Below are positions 25,388-33,811 of a stretch of 64,000 nt of DNA, in pieces. This DNA comes from an uncultured Caldilineaceae bacterium. Its GTDB lineage: Bacteria; Chloroflexota; Anaerolineae; Caldilineales; Caldilineaceae. The notes under the pieces are model-generated. The model saw nothing but the letters and a program-made list of their open reading frames with translations, ran no database searches and was not told where the DNA came from. Position 1 is the stretch's first letter, and every line of letters begins with the position of its first letter. The stretch covers positions 1,200,722 to 1,264,721 of the forward strand of contig OY282381.1 in the NCBI GenBank assembly GCA_958295915.1. The letters are read 5' to 3'. Position numbers and translations under genes: made by a program.

Positions 25388-26523
25388 AGCTTGTCATCGA
25401 CTACACACCGGCCGTTCGCCAGACAGCCGGCATCGGGCGCATCATACGCGGACAGATCGAGACGCTGTTGCAGAACAATCCCGGCTACGAGCTATCACTC
25501 TTCGTTTCGGGAACAGTTGCCGCCAACCAACAAGCGAACATCCCCCTTCCTCTGCATACGTTTCCCGCGATTTCAGAACGCAATCTCACGCGTATCTGGC
25601 ACCGCCTCAACCTCCCGTTTCCCCGTATCGAATGGCTGACCGGAGGCGGCATTGATCTGTTCCACGCCACCGATTTCGTACTGGCGCCGGTCAGCGCAAA
25701 AAAAAAGCTGTTAACCGTTCACGACCTGGCCTTTCTGCGCTATCCAGAGGCGGCGATGCCATCCTTGCGCCAGTACCTGAACGTCGTTGTGCCCCGCAGT
25801 ATCCGCCGGGCGGATCACCTTATTGCAGACAGCCGCCACACTGCCCAGGATTTACAGGAGCTGTGGCCAGATCTGACGGGACGGCTCTGCGTCGTACAGG
25901 GCGCGGTAGACCATAGCTTCTTTCGACGAGTGATGAACGCGCAGCAGTTGCAGGCGACACGGCAAAAGTACGGCATCGACGAGCGTCCATTCCTGCTCGG
26001 CCTGAGCACCCTCCAGCCTCGCAAAAACTTTCCCCGCCTGCTTCGCGCCTTTCACGCCGCCCAACAGGAAGCCTGTCTACCGCACCAGCTCGTTATCGGC
26101 GGCAAGAAGGGCTGGCTCTTTGAGGAAATCTTCGCCGTCGTGCAGGAGTTGGAGCTGGAAAGGGACGTCCTCTTCCCCGGATTCATCGCCGATGTCGATC
26201 TGCCAGCCCTCTATTCTGCGGCCGAGTTTTTTGTATACCCTTCCCTATATGAAGGATTCGGGCTGCCAATCCTCGAATCTCTGGCTTGCGGCACAGCGGT
26301 CCTCACCGCTGACAACTCCTGTCTGCCGGAAGCGGGCGGGGCTGGCGCGCTGTATGTAGATGCCGAATCCGTTGAAAACATTGCGGACGGAATCGTACAG
26401 CTTGCCACTCAATCTGGGCTGCGGACCCAATTGGCGGCCGCCGGTACGGCCCACGCGCGCGCCTTCACCTGGCAGCGTAGCGTCCGACAGCTCTTGGATG
26501 CCTATGAACAGGCACTGGCATAG
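25384..26523 (+). CDS. Glycosyltransferase family 4 (GT-B fold)
   Basis: 379 residues. The N-terminal domain begins KLVIDYTPAVRQTAGIGR (the glycine-rich acceptor loop), and the C-terminal donor domain carries LSTLQPRKNFPRLLRAF near residue 205 and the EX7E-type block YPSLYEGFGLPILESLACG near 282. A retaining GT4 enzyme, probably mannosyl or similar, for surface glycan; fits with the upstream GDP-mannose enzyme. GTG start overlapping the GtrA stop. Confidence 0.92.
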   Translation: MKLVIDYTPAVRQTAGIGRIIRGQIETLLQNNPGYELSLFVSGTVAANQQANIPLPLHTFPAISERNLTRIWHRLNLPFPRIEWLTGGGIDLFHATDFVLAPVSAKKKLLTVHDLAFLRYPEAAMPSLRQYLNVVVPRSIRRADHLIADSRHTAQDLQELWPDLTGRLCVVQGAVDHSFFRRVMNAQQLQATRQKYGIDERPFLLGLSTLQPRKNFPRLLRAFHAAQQEACLPHQLVIGGKKGWLFEEIFAVVQELELERDVLFPGFIADVDLPALYSAAEFFVYPSLYEGFGLPILESLACGTAVLTADNSCLPEAGGAGALYVDAESVENIADGIVQLATQSGLRTQLAAAGTAHARAFTWQRSVRQLLDAYEQALA

Positions 26524-26543
26524 AAATATGTTACAATGCACAA

Positions 26544-26573
26544 GGCGCGTCCAACAGTGGCGCGCAATTCAAC
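26544..26573 (+). repeat. 30-nt palindromic element, short form
   Basis: GGCGCGTC, loop-side CAACAGT, GGCGCGCAATTCAAC: the left arm differs from consensus, weakening the stem. Located between the GT4 and thioesterase genes. Confidence 0.85.
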
Positions 26574-26598
26574 TAACTCAGCAAAGAAGCGAATTCGT

Positions 26599-27090
26599 AT
26601 GAATTCTGCCCGTAAGACTGTCGCCGAATCGGCCACGCGCCTCAATCAATTCATGAATCCCGAACACGCCAATGCTTTAGGCAATGTTCACGGCGGCGTG
26701 ATCCTGAAGCTGTGCGACGAGTGCGGCGGCATCACGGCGTCCCGCCACGCGCGGCGTCCCGCGGTGACTGTGGCAGTGGACAGCATGTCATTTCACGAGC
26801 CGGTGTGGGTAGGGCAGCTGCTCAATCTACGGGGACGCATCAATTACGTGGGGCGAACCTCTATGGAAGTAGAGGTGATCGTCGAGACAGAAAATCTGCT
26901 GACCGGTGAGATCACCCACACAAACAGCGCATATTGCATTTACGTGGCTCTGGACGATCAGGGCCGGCCCACGGAGGCGCCGCGACTCGAACTGACGACC
27001 GACGCGGAACGCCGCCGCTTTGAAGAAGGCCAAGAGCGACAACGACAGCGGCTGGAGCGGGAGGGGAGGCAGAAAAAGATTGAAGAATAA
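26599..27090 (+). CDS. Acyl-CoA thioesterase, hotdog fold (YciA-like)
   Basis: 163 residues. Hotdog-fold signature NPEHANALGNVHGGVILKLCDECGG near residues 18-42 contains the N-x-H-GG active-site block of acyl-CoA thioesterases; AVDSMSFHEPVWVG follows. The C-terminus is a charged coiled-coil-like tail (RRRFEEGQERQRQRLE). I place the start at 26599. An upstream in-frame ATG at 26536 would make the repeat element code for the N-terminus. Confidence 0.87.
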   Translation: MNSARKTVAESATRLNQFMNPEHANALGNVHGGVILKLCDECGGITASRHARRPAVTVAVDSMSFHEPVWVGQLLNLRGRINYVGRTSMEVEVIVETENLLTGEITHTNSAYCIYVALDDQGRPTEAPRLELTTDAERRRFEEGQERQRQRLEREGRQKKIEE

Positions 27091-27108
27091 GGTTTGCCGC
27101 GCGCACAG

Positions 27109-27861
27109 ATGAGGCTACATCGGCTTTTCACTTCCCGATCTTCACTTTTCTTTTACCGCCTGCTGCTTCCGATCAGCGCACTGCTCGCTTTGACAGGCTA
27201 CTTCAGGCCATGGATCGCCCATCAAGCGGCAGGGTTGGCAGTGTTGGGGCTGGATTTGGGGGAACTGGTGAAATTCCTGTACCCGGTAAAGCAGGGAGAT
27301 ATCCTCCTATGGCGAGAGGGATTTTATCTGCCGCTTGTGGCGGTCAGTGTCAGCCTCAGCCTGAATGTGTTTCGCCGCGATCAGCCCTACGGCTGGCCCG
27401 TCCGCATCGGCCTGCTAACGCTCGCCGCTGTGGCTGCCCTCAATCTGTTGCCGCCGGCCTGGTCCCCCCGCCAGCTGGCAACGCCAGAGTTTCGTTTGCA
27501 GATAACGACGCTGCTTTTGTGCCTGGCGCTGGCCGCGGTCAGTCCGTTCGCCGCGCTCATCTTGACGCCCCAAGCGTTTCTTGAGGCCGTTGGCGGAGGC
27601 GCGATGGGTGAGCGGCACAGTGGTTGCCTCTGGTGGGCCGCCCGTTTCATCGCCTTTCTGCGGGCGCTCTTCATTGTTGCTCTTGCGGGCGCGGCCATCT
27701 ATTTTCCACTGGCCCAGTTCCAGTGGATCCTGCCGGCGCTGGCCGACCTGTATGGCCGGACCCTGGCCACAGGATGGGGGCCAGGGTTGATGACAGTGGG
27801 GCTGGCAGGGCTACTTACGCACGGGCTAGGGGATATCGTCAAGGTGATACGCGAATGGTGA
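27109..27861 (+). CDS. Integral membrane protein of unknown function
   Basis: 250 residues, six likely membrane helices (around 13-33, 65-82, 100-117, 127-150, 182-208 and 224-240). No catalytic motif recognised. The start is uncertain: ATG 27109 or TTG 27094 in the same frame; neither has a convincing ribosome-binding site. It overlaps the next gene by 7 nt, so the two are probably translated together. Confidence 0.65.
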   Translation: MRLHRLFTSRSSLFFYRLLLPISALLALTGYFRPWIAHQAAGLAVLGLDLGELVKFLYPVKQGDILLWREGFYLPLVAVSVSLSLNVFRRDQPYGWPVRIGLLTLAAVAALNLLPPAWSPRQLATPEFRLQITTLLLCLALAAVSPFAALILTPQAFLEAVGGGAMGERHSGCLWWAARFIAFLRALFIVALAGAAIYFPLAQFQWILPALADLYGRTLATGWGPGLMTVGLAGLLTHGLGDIVKVIREW

Positions 27862-28334
27862 CAGATGACCCACGCAGCGCAAAAGCCTATAGCATCCCAT
27901 TCCGCGCCCTCTGGCTGCGCAGAAAAGACATGATCGACCTGCGTATATCTGGCAAGACGCCGGACGCGGACAACTGGACAACAGCGGAGATTGTTGCGCA
28001 CATCGCCGCCTATCGCCTGGTCGGCGTGAGCGTGCAGGATCACAAAAAACTGGGCTTGGGGCGCTGGCTACGAGCGGTCGGCAAGGAGATCGCGTTCAAC
28101 GCGCGCGAGCCGCTGCCTTCAGGAATCGTGCGCTACGATGAAGCTGGGCAGATCGCCTACTTTTCCATTTGGCCTCTGCTTTCCAACGATGCCGAAACCT
28201 ACAACTACGAACGACAAAGCAAAGTCTACTTTCTGCAAAACGGCAGTATCGCCCGCCTCTGTTTTCCTGTGATGAATAAGCGCGGCCGCGCCGGTGTCCT
28301 CGGCGCGGCCGCGGGTCTGCTGGCGACACGCTGA
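27855..28334 (+). CDS. Hypothetical protein, short hydrophilic
   Basis: 159 residues, unknown. Mixed alpha/beta composition with WTTAEIVAHIAAYRLVGVS near residue 38 and a tyrosine-rich middle. The last 20 residues, after about 139, are encoded by a 12-bp GC-rich palindrome and are Ala/Gly-rich, so the original C-terminus may have been altered. ATG start overlaps the membrane protein stop. Confidence 0.6.
   Translation: MVTDDPRSAKAYSIPFRALWLRRKDMIDLRISGKTPDADNWTTAEIVAHIAAYRLVGVSVQDHKKLGLGRWLRAVGKEIAFNAREPLPSGIVRYDEAGQIAYFSIWPLLSNDAETYNYERQSKVYFLQNGSIARLCFPVMNKRGRAGVLGAAAGLLATR
28281..28313. repeat. GC-rich perfect palindrome inside the 3' end of a gene
   Basis: CGCGGCCGCGCC, 9-nt loop, GGCGCGGCCGCG: a perfect 12-bp stem. 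Could form a very stable hairpin and act as a terminator-like or mRNA-stability element; no U tract follows. Confidence 0.7.
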
Positions 28335-28339
28335 CATTT

Positions 28340-28369
28340 GTCGCGCCCAACAGTGGCGCGCAATTCAAC
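28340..28369 (+). repeat. 30-nt palindromic element, short form
   Basis: Exact consensus copy with loop CAACAGT, between the hypothetical gene and the MTA phosphorylase gene. Confidence 0.9.
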
Positions 28370-28398
28370 CTTTTTCATTTCTGCACGGAGCTCTCCTC

Positions 28399-29286
28399 AT
28401 GTCCGATCCCATTCGCTTCGGCGTTATCGGCGGCAGCGGCGTCTACCAGATGGAGACGTTGACCAATATCGAAGAGATCGAACTGGACACACCCTTCGGT
28501 AAGCCGTCGGACGCTTATATCGTCGGCACGCTGCACGGACAGCGGGTGGCGTTCCTCGCCCGGCACGGACGGGGCCACCGGATCAGCCCAACCCGTCTCA
28601 ACCAGCGCGCCAATATCTACGGCTTCAAAATGCTGGGCGTGGAGTATCTCATCGCCGTCAACGCCTGCGGCAGCTTGCAGGAAAGACTGCATCCCGGTGA
28701 TATCGTCATCCCCCATCAGATTTTTGACCGTACCAGGCTGCGGGCGCTCAGCTTCTTCGATGACCCGGAGGTGGGAACCGAGGGGCTGGTGGTTCATGTC
28801 AGCGTCGCTGATCCCTTCTGCGACTTTCTCAGCGACATCTGCTACCGGGCTGTAAAGCAGACCGGCGCGACGGTCCACCAGGGCGGCAATTTCGTCACCA
28901 TCGAAGGCCCCCGCTTCAGCACTCGAGCCGAGAGTTTCGCCTTCCGGCAACTGAGCATGGACATTATCGGCATGACCACAACGCCGGAGGCGTTTCTCGC
29001 CCGGGAGGCAGAGATGAGCTATGCCTGCATGGCCCACGTGACCGACTACGATGTCTGGCGCGAGACCGAAGAGGCGGTGACCGTCGAAACGGTGATCAAG
29101 ATGCTTATGCGCAACGCAGAGGTGGCCATCGAGGCGGTCGCCAACGCCATCGACCTCCTGGCCGATAGCGGGCCTTCTCCTTATGCCAATGCCCTGCAGG
29201 ACGCACTGACTACCAATAAAGAAAACATTCCATCGGAAGTGATCGACCGATTGGAACTGATCGTTGGCAAGTATTTTGACCGCTAA
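28399..29286 (+). CDS. mtnP: S-methyl-5'-thioadenosine phosphorylase
   Basis: 295 residues. Cleaves methylthioadenosine to adenine and methylthioribose-1-phosphate in methionine salvage. Begins FGVIGGSGVYQME, the phosphate-binding loop; RHGRGHRISPTRLNQRANIYG near 57 and VTIEGPRFSTRAES near 170 are characteristic. The TTPEAFLAREAEMSYA block near residue 198 carries the purine-site Asp-equivalent region of MTAP rather than PNP. The ATG follows GGAG. The upstream frame extension includes the repeat and is not used. Confidence 0.94.
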   Translation: MSDPIRFGVIGGSGVYQMETLTNIEEIELDTPFGKPSDAYIVGTLHGQRVAFLARHGRGHRISPTRLNQRANIYGFKMLGVEYLIAVNACGSLQERLHPGDIVIPHQIFDRTRLRALSFFDDPEVGTEGLVVHVSVADPFCDFLSDICYRAVKQTGATVHQGGNFVTIEGPRFSTRAESFAFRQLSMDIIGMTTTPEAFLAREAEMSYACMAHVTDYDVWRETEEAVTVETVIKMLMRNAEVAIEAVANAIDLLADSGPSPYANALQDALTTNKENIPSEVIDRLELIVGKYFDR

Positions 29287-29329
29287 GGAGGCTCCCTCCC
29301 ATCGCAGTACCTGATACAAGAAAAGAGTG

Positions 29330-29373
29330 GTGAGGGGAGAGAAGCGAGAAACGGCGCAGTTCTCTCTCCTCAC
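29330..29373. repeat. Purine/pyrimidine hairpin repeat
   Basis: GTGAGGGGAGAGAA, 16-nt loop, TTCTCTCTCCTCAC: a 14-bp stem with one wobble pair. Related to the 18478-18515 hairpin. Lies between mtnP and the dehydrogenase. Confidence 0.6.
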
Positions 29374-29406
29374 TTCTACTCTCTCACTCCTGACAGGAGG
29401 CTTTCC

Positions 29407-30510
29407 GTGAGGATTCGAGCCGCATACGTACCCCGCGCCAATACGCTGACCGTCAATACCGTCGAACTGGAGCCGCCCCAGGAAGCCGAGTTGCTGATTC
29501 GGATGAAGGCGGCCGGCGTCTGTCACTCGGATCTACACACCCTGAAGGGCGAGCTGCGCACGAAACCGCCGCTGGTCCTCGGCCATGAAGGCGCAGGCAT
29601 CGTCGAAGCCCTGGGCCCCGGCGTCACCCGCTTCCAACCGGGAGATCGGGTGCTGATCAACTGGCTGCCCAGCTGTCATGTCTGTCCCACCTGTCAGGCG
29701 GGCCACGAAAATATCTGCGAACGGCTTTTCAACACGACTTTCATGGGCACAATGTTGGACGGCGCCTCCCGGCTGCATGGGCTGAACGGTGAATACATCA
29801 AGCAATATCTCAGTTCAGCGACGATGGCCGAATACGCGGTGGTGCCGGAGGACGGCGCGATCCACTTGCACGACGACGTTCCCTTTGACGTAGGCGCCAT
29901 CATCGGCTGCGCGGTCATCACAGGCGTGGGCGCGGTCATCAACACAGCCAAAGTCATCCCTGGCAGCCGCGCGGCGGTCATCGGCTGCGGCGGCATCGGT
30001 CTGAGCGCGATGCAAGGCTGTGTGCTGGCCGGCTGCGCGGAAATCATCGCCGTGGACGTCCTGGAAGAAAAACTGGCCTTTGCCCAGCGGATGGGGGCCA
30101 CGGCCACGGTCAACGCGCGCGCGGAAGATCCGGTGAAGGCGCTCAAGCGGCTCACGGACGGCGGCCCGGAGTACATCTTTGACAGCGTCGGCTCAGCCCA
30201 GACGATCCCACAGGCCTTGAATGCGGCCGGCCCGGCGGGTACGGCCACAATCATTGGCCTGCACGCCGCGCTGGAGGAAGTCCCGGTCGCGCCCGGGCAG
30301 CTCATCTATCAGAACAAACGGTTGCTCGGCTCCTTCGCCGGAGAAATGACGCCCCTCCATGACCTGCCGCGACTCCAGAAACTCTATCTGGCTGGAAGGC
30401 TGGAGCTGGACAAACTGATCACCAGGCACTATCCTTTGGACGACGTCGCCCAGGCCTTCGAAGATATGGAAAACGGGAAGGTAGCGCGGGGCGTCCTGAT
30501 CTTCGATTGA
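29407..30510 (+). CDS. Zinc-dependent alcohol dehydrogenase (MDR superfamily)
   Basis: 367 residues. Catalytic zinc site C-H-S-D near residue 38 and GHEGAGIVEALG near 60; the structural-zinc lobe has four cysteines (CHVCPTCQAGHENIC, 92-106). NAD-binding Rossmann glycines are in VIGCGGIGLSAMQG near 196. The pattern is close to class III or benzyl-alcohol type enzymes. GTG start with AGGAGG 6 nt upstream. The ThDP enzyme gene starts about 90 nt downstream, separated by a long-form repeat. Confidence 0.92.
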   Translation: MRIRAAYVPRANTLTVNTVELEPPQEAELLIRMKAAGVCHSDLHTLKGELRTKPPLVLGHEGAGIVEALGPGVTRFQPGDRVLINWLPSCHVCPTCQAGHENICERLFNTTFMGTMLDGASRLHGLNGEYIKQYLSSATMAEYAVVPEDGAIHLHDDVPFDVGAIIGCAVITGVGAVINTAKVIPGSRAAVIGCGGIGLSAMQGCVLAGCAEIIAVDVLEEKLAFAQRMGATATVNARAEDPVKALKRLTDGGPEYIFDSVGSAQTIPQALNAAGPAGTATIIGLHAALEEVPVAPGQLIYQNKRLLGSFAGEMTPLHDLPRLQKLYLAGRLELDKLITRHYPLDDVAQAFEDMENGKVARGVLIFD

Positions 30511-30515
30511 AAGAT

Positions 30516-30594
30516 GTTATGTTTGCGCGCCAATTCAGGCTTCGCACGATGCGCAAAGTCTGCGATGCGCTCAGCCTTCACTGTAGGGCGCGAC
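30516..30594. repeat. Long-form palindromic element (48-nt core)
   Basis: Left arm GTTATGTTTGCGCGCC, core of 48 nt starting AATTCAGGCTTCGCACG and ending GCGCTCAGCCTTC, right arm ACTGTAGGGCGCGAC. The arms are those of the short element in reverse; the core sits exactly where the loop would be. It ends 8 nt before the ThDP gene start. Confidence 0.8.
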
Positions 30595-30602
30595 TCCGAA
30601 TC

Positions 30603-32348
30603 ATGATCACTGTCGCCGAAACAATCGCCCAATCTCTCTACAACGCCGGCGTGCGCATCGTCTTTGGGATGCCCGGCGGCGAAGTCGTGGCCGTGCTGGA
30701 GGCGGTGCGCCGGCTCGGGATCCGCTTCGAGTTGATGCACCACGAGGAAAGCGCGGTGTTTGCTGCCGATGCCTACGCGCGCGCCACAGGCGCCCCCGGC
30801 TGCGCGCTCACAACCCTCGGCCCCGGCGCGCTGAACGCAGTCGCCGGCATCGGCCACGCCTGGTTGGACCGAGCGCCGGTTGTTCTCATCACCGCGCAAA
30901 AGCCGGACGTTCTGCTGCCAGATTACACCCACCAGGTGGTGGATTTGCAGGCGATCTTCTCCCCCATCACCAAACGCACGCTCAAAGCAACAGCGCAAAA
31001 TGCCGCTACAGAAGTGCCGGACACGATTGCCTTGACAAGGCAGGGCCGGCCCGGCCCGGTGCATCTGCAGGTGAGCAATGAGGAGTCAGGAATGCCGACA
31101 GTTGGCGCCAGCGGAGCGCAGGCGCCCCAGCCGCCGATAAGGGAGGAGGCTCTTCCGTCCGATGCGTCAACGTTACGCCCGGAACTCGTTGCCCGCGCGC
31201 GCAGCCTCATCGCCGCAGCAAAGCGTCCCGTCATCCTTGCCGGGCTGGGATTAGAGCCGGAAGCCCCCTACAACGCGCTGCAGACGCTGGCAGAAGCAGC
31301 CAACGCGCCAGTGATCGTCTCGCCGAAGGGCAAAGGCGCGCTGCGGGATGATCACCCGCTAAGCGCCGGCGCTATCGGCCTGACCCGCACGGATCCGGTC
31401 TACGAGATTCTGGATGAAGCAGACTGCATCATCGCCGTCGGTTTCGATGTGGTGGAACTGGTGAAACCCTGGGCTATGTTGAATCGCGCGCCACTGTTGG
31501 GCGCGACGCCGCCACAGCCTACGGGCGATGCAACCGACCGGCCGACAGATTTCATGCGCCGCCAGACCACGCCCAAGGCGGAAGAGCGGACAGAGCATGT
31601 CCCGCTGATTTGGATCGCAAACTGGCCCAACGAGGACCCGACCCTGCCGGCGGCTGTGGAGATGGTCGGGTCAATGAGAGCGGCACTGCTGCAGCTGGCG
31701 GATAGTGAGTTCTCCACTGCCGCGGAGTGGGGGAGCGCCAGAGTACGCCAATTCCGCCAGAAACGCGCCGCCCATCCTGTGCCTGCGCCCCGGCGCGGGC
31801 ATCTGCTGCCCCAGCAGATGCTGGACAGTATGCGCCGACATCTGCCGGTGGATTCCCTGTTGGCGGTAGATGTGGGCAGCCACAAGATCTTCAGCGGCCT
31901 GGAGTGGCCAGCCTTGCATCCCAATCGCTTCGCTCTGTCCAACGGACTGTCTTGTATGGGGTTCAGCCTGCCAGCGGCTATCGGCACAGCCTTGGCCCGG
32001 CCTCACGAGCCGGTGATCTGTCTGATCGGAGACGGAGGGCTGCTGATGTGCCTGGGAGAGCTGAACGTTCTCGCCCGGCTAAACCTGCCGGTGACCGTCG
32101 TCGTGCCGGTGGACAATGCCATCGATCTGATCCGCTCCCATCAGTTGCGCCAGGGCAAACAGCCCCACGGCACCGAGTTCCCCGCGCCGGACTTCTGCGC
32201 CATCGCCGCGGGTCACGGCATCCCGGCCGCACGGGTCACGACACCGGACGCGTGCGACGAAGCGCTGACCAGAGCCATCGCAGCCCGTGGGCCATTTCTC
32301 ATTGAAGCCCATATCGATCCCATCGGCTACCCAACGACGCCCCGCTAA
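30603..32348 (+). CDS. Thiamine-diphosphate-dependent enzyme, acetolactate synthase-like, with embedded repeat
   Basis: 581 residues. Standard Pyr-domain start (AETIAQSLYNAGVRIVFGMPGGE), catalytic Glu in MHHEESAVFAADAYAR near residue 47, a central FAD/Rossmann-like domain and a PP domain with the GDGGLLMCLGELN metal/ThDP motif near 475. The closest relatives are acetolactate synthases and other 2-oxoacid-condensing or decarboxylating enzymes; the exact reaction is unknown. At residues 292-302 the 30-nt palindromic element is read as LNRAPLLGAT, followed by about 30 polar residues before the family pattern resumes at IANWPNEDPTLPAAV. Confidence 0.85.
   Translation: MITVAETIAQSLYNAGVRIVFGMPGGEVVAVLEAVRRLGIRFELMHHEESAVFAADAYARATGAPGCALTTLGPGALNAVAGIGHAWLDRAPVVLITAQKPDVLLPDYTHQVVDLQAIFSPITKRTLKATAQNAATEVPDTIALTRQGRPGPVHLQVSNEESGMPTVGASGAQAPQPPIREEALPSDASTLRPELVARARSLIAAAKRPVILAGLGLEPEAPYNALQTLAEAANAPVIVSPKGKGALRDDHPLSAGAIGLTRTDPVYEILDEADCIIAVGFDVVELVKPWAMLNRAPLLGATPPQPTGDATDRPTDFMRRQTTPKAEERTEHVPLIWIANWPNEDPTLPAAVEMVGSMRAALLQLADSEFSTAAEWGSARVRQFRQKRAAHPVPAPRRGHLLPQQMLDSMRRHLPVDSLLAVDVGSHKIFSGLEWPALHPNRFALSNGLSCMGFSLPAAIGTALARPHEPVICLIGDGGLLMCLGELNVLARLNLPVTVVVPVDNAIDLIRSHQLRQGKQPHGTEFPAPDFCAIAAGHGIPAARVTTPDACDEALTRAIAARGPFLIEAHIDPIGYPTTPR
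31478..31507 (-). repeat. 30-nt palindromic element inside the ThDP enzyme gene
   Basis: GTTGAATCGCGCGCCAC, TG, TTGGGCGCGAC: reverse of the consensus with one change. It is in frame and codes LNRAPLLGAT. Confidence 0.88.
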
Positions 32349-32363
32349 CGACATCGCCGTCCC

Positions 32364-33551
32364 TCAGAATGTCACCACGTCGCGCCGCTCAATTTTCGTG
32401 CCATCCAATTCCATCCCAATGCCAGGTCCGTTCGGGACGGTCACGATGCCATGGATCGGTTTGAGCGGGTTTTTGAGGAAGAATTGGTGGATTTCGTTCC
32501 ATTTGATGAGATATTCCAGCAAGGGTGTCGTCGGCTCCGGCCAGGCGGCAATGACATGTAGGCTGGCGGGGGTGGAGTGGCCATGAGGAATTACGGGCAC
32601 GTCGTAGGCGGAGGCCAGGGCCAAAATCTTCTGCATCTCTGAGATGCCGCCGCACCAGTAGATATCTGGCTGGTAGACATCACAGGCGCCGGCATCCATC
32701 AATTGCTTCAGCCCCCAGCGGGTGTACTCGTGCTCGCCGCCGCTGATGGGGATATTCACATTGCCGCGGATCTGCGCGTACTGCTCGATCTTGTCCGGTA
32801 ATACCGGCTCTTCGATCCAGCGGGGCGCGTACTCTTCCAGCCGACGGGCCATCTGAATCGTGTACGGCACATCCCAACTCATCCAACAATCCAGCATAAT
32901 GTCCACATCCGGTCCGACGCTTTCCCGCAGGGTGCGCGCCAGGCGCAGATTGCGCTCCATCCCCATTTTCCCATCGGTGGGACCGTCCCGAAAGAACCAC
33001 TTCGTCGCCAGAAAGCCGTCGGCCACAAACTGCCGGGCCCGCTCCTGCACCAGTTCCGGATCCAGTGAGTAGCCCAGCGCACTGGCATAGGCAGGAATCT
33101 CTGTGCGGGTAGGGCCGCCTAGCAGTTGACAGACCGGCGCATTGAACCAGCGCCCCTTCAGGTCCCACAGCGCGCAGTCCAGCGCGCTGATCGCCATCAT
33201 TTCCGTACCTTTGCGGCCGTGCGCCTGCGCTCGATACATCCGGTCCCACAAGCGTTCAGTCGCCAAGGGGTCGTGACCGATCAGAAGTGGCGCCAATTGG
33301 GTCTGGATGATAAATGCCTGATCCAGTGGGAACGGGCCACCCGTGCCGGATACGCCTTCATCTGTCTCGATATCGACGAAATAGGCGGTGATATCGTAGC
33401 GCCCTTCACTGATCGCAGAGAATATGTGGGGGCCTTCGGCTTTATGTTCCGGATAGATGTCTACCGGACGCACCAACCGCTCCTCCCAAAACTCGCCTTC
33501 GTATTCCAGAATACCTTGCAGCCTGTACACGGTTACAGCGATAATTTTCAT
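32364..33551 (-). CDS. Enolase-superfamily sugar-acid dehydratase, L-rhamnonate dehydratase-like
   Basis: 395 residues of the mandelate racemase/muconate lactonising enzyme group. Metal ligands are the Asp of IMLDCWMSWD (about 217), the Glu of WIEEP (about 243) and the Glu of SGGEH (about 269). The DCWMS, QPDIYWCGG and PHGHS blocks are like those of L-rhamnonate dehydratases. Such enzymes remove water from an aldonic acid to give a 2-keto-3-deoxy acid. Context (DapA-like aldolase and sugar dehydrogenases nearby) suits a sugar-acid pathway. It starts at ATG 33551, overlapping a short ORF by 4 nt. Confidence 0.88.
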   Translation of the reverse strand: MKIIAVTVYRLQGILEYEGEFWEERLVRPVDIYPEHKAEGPHIFSAISEGRYDITAYFVDIETDEGVSGTGGPFPLDQAFIIQTQLAPLLIGHDPLATERLWDRMYRAQAHGRKGTEMMAISALDCALWDLKGRWFNAPVCQLLGGPTRTEIPAYASALGYSLDPELVQERARQFVADGFLATKWFFRDGPTDGKMGMERNLRLARTLRESVGPDVDIMLDCWMSWDVPYTIQMARRLEEYAPRWIEEPVLPDKIEQYAQIRGNVNIPISGGEHEYTRWGLKQLMDAGACDVYQPDIYWCGGISEMQKILALASAYDVPVIPHGHSTPASLHVIAAWPEPTTPLLEYLIKWNEIHQFFLKNPLKPIHGIVTVPNGPGIGMELDGTKIERRDVVTF

Positions 33552-33811
33552 TTTAATTGCGCTCGCTTATCCATTGCGTGACTTCCCTCTAAACGCGCTT
33601 TACGTAGCAAACGTGGATTGAATAGCTCGCTCGATGTCTGGAGCGTAGTCTGGTTTTTCTGAAATTTCCGAGTACGGTACTTCAAGCTGGCGCAAAGTTT
33701 CTTGAAATCGAAGAAAGTCATCATATCAACAACTACGTCACGATGATCTATGCCGCCTAATATACGCCTTATCATCCCCTTCGTGCCTTCCCGATCCATA
33801 GTTATAGCCAT
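33548..33811 (-). CDS. Short ORF coupled to the DNA methyltransferase, possibly a truncated restriction gene
   Basis: 87 residues, not recognised. The ATG at 33811 lies 74 nt inside the end of the methyltransferase gene and has a strong AAGGAG 7 nt upstream, so it is probably translated. Composition is basic and A+T-rich (many Lys, Phe, Thr). It ends within the start of the dehydratase gene, as if cut off by a junction. The position matches that of a partner endonuclease, but no nuclease motif is visible in what remains. Confidence 0.5.
   Translation of the reverse strand: MAITMDREGTKGMIRRILGGIDHRDVVVDMMTFFDFKKLCASLKYRTRKFQKNQTTLQTSSELFNPRLLRKARLEGSHAMDKRAQLK

Noticed and set aside
26536..26598. 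Upstream start of the thioesterase gene
   Set aside because: The added residues are encoded by a palindromic element and have no family similarity. It cannot be excluded as another repeat-derived N-terminus, but evidence is lacking.
30507..30602. Upstream start of the ThDP enzyme
   Set aside because: The extra residues lie in the long-form element; the enzyme family begins at MITVAETIAQ.
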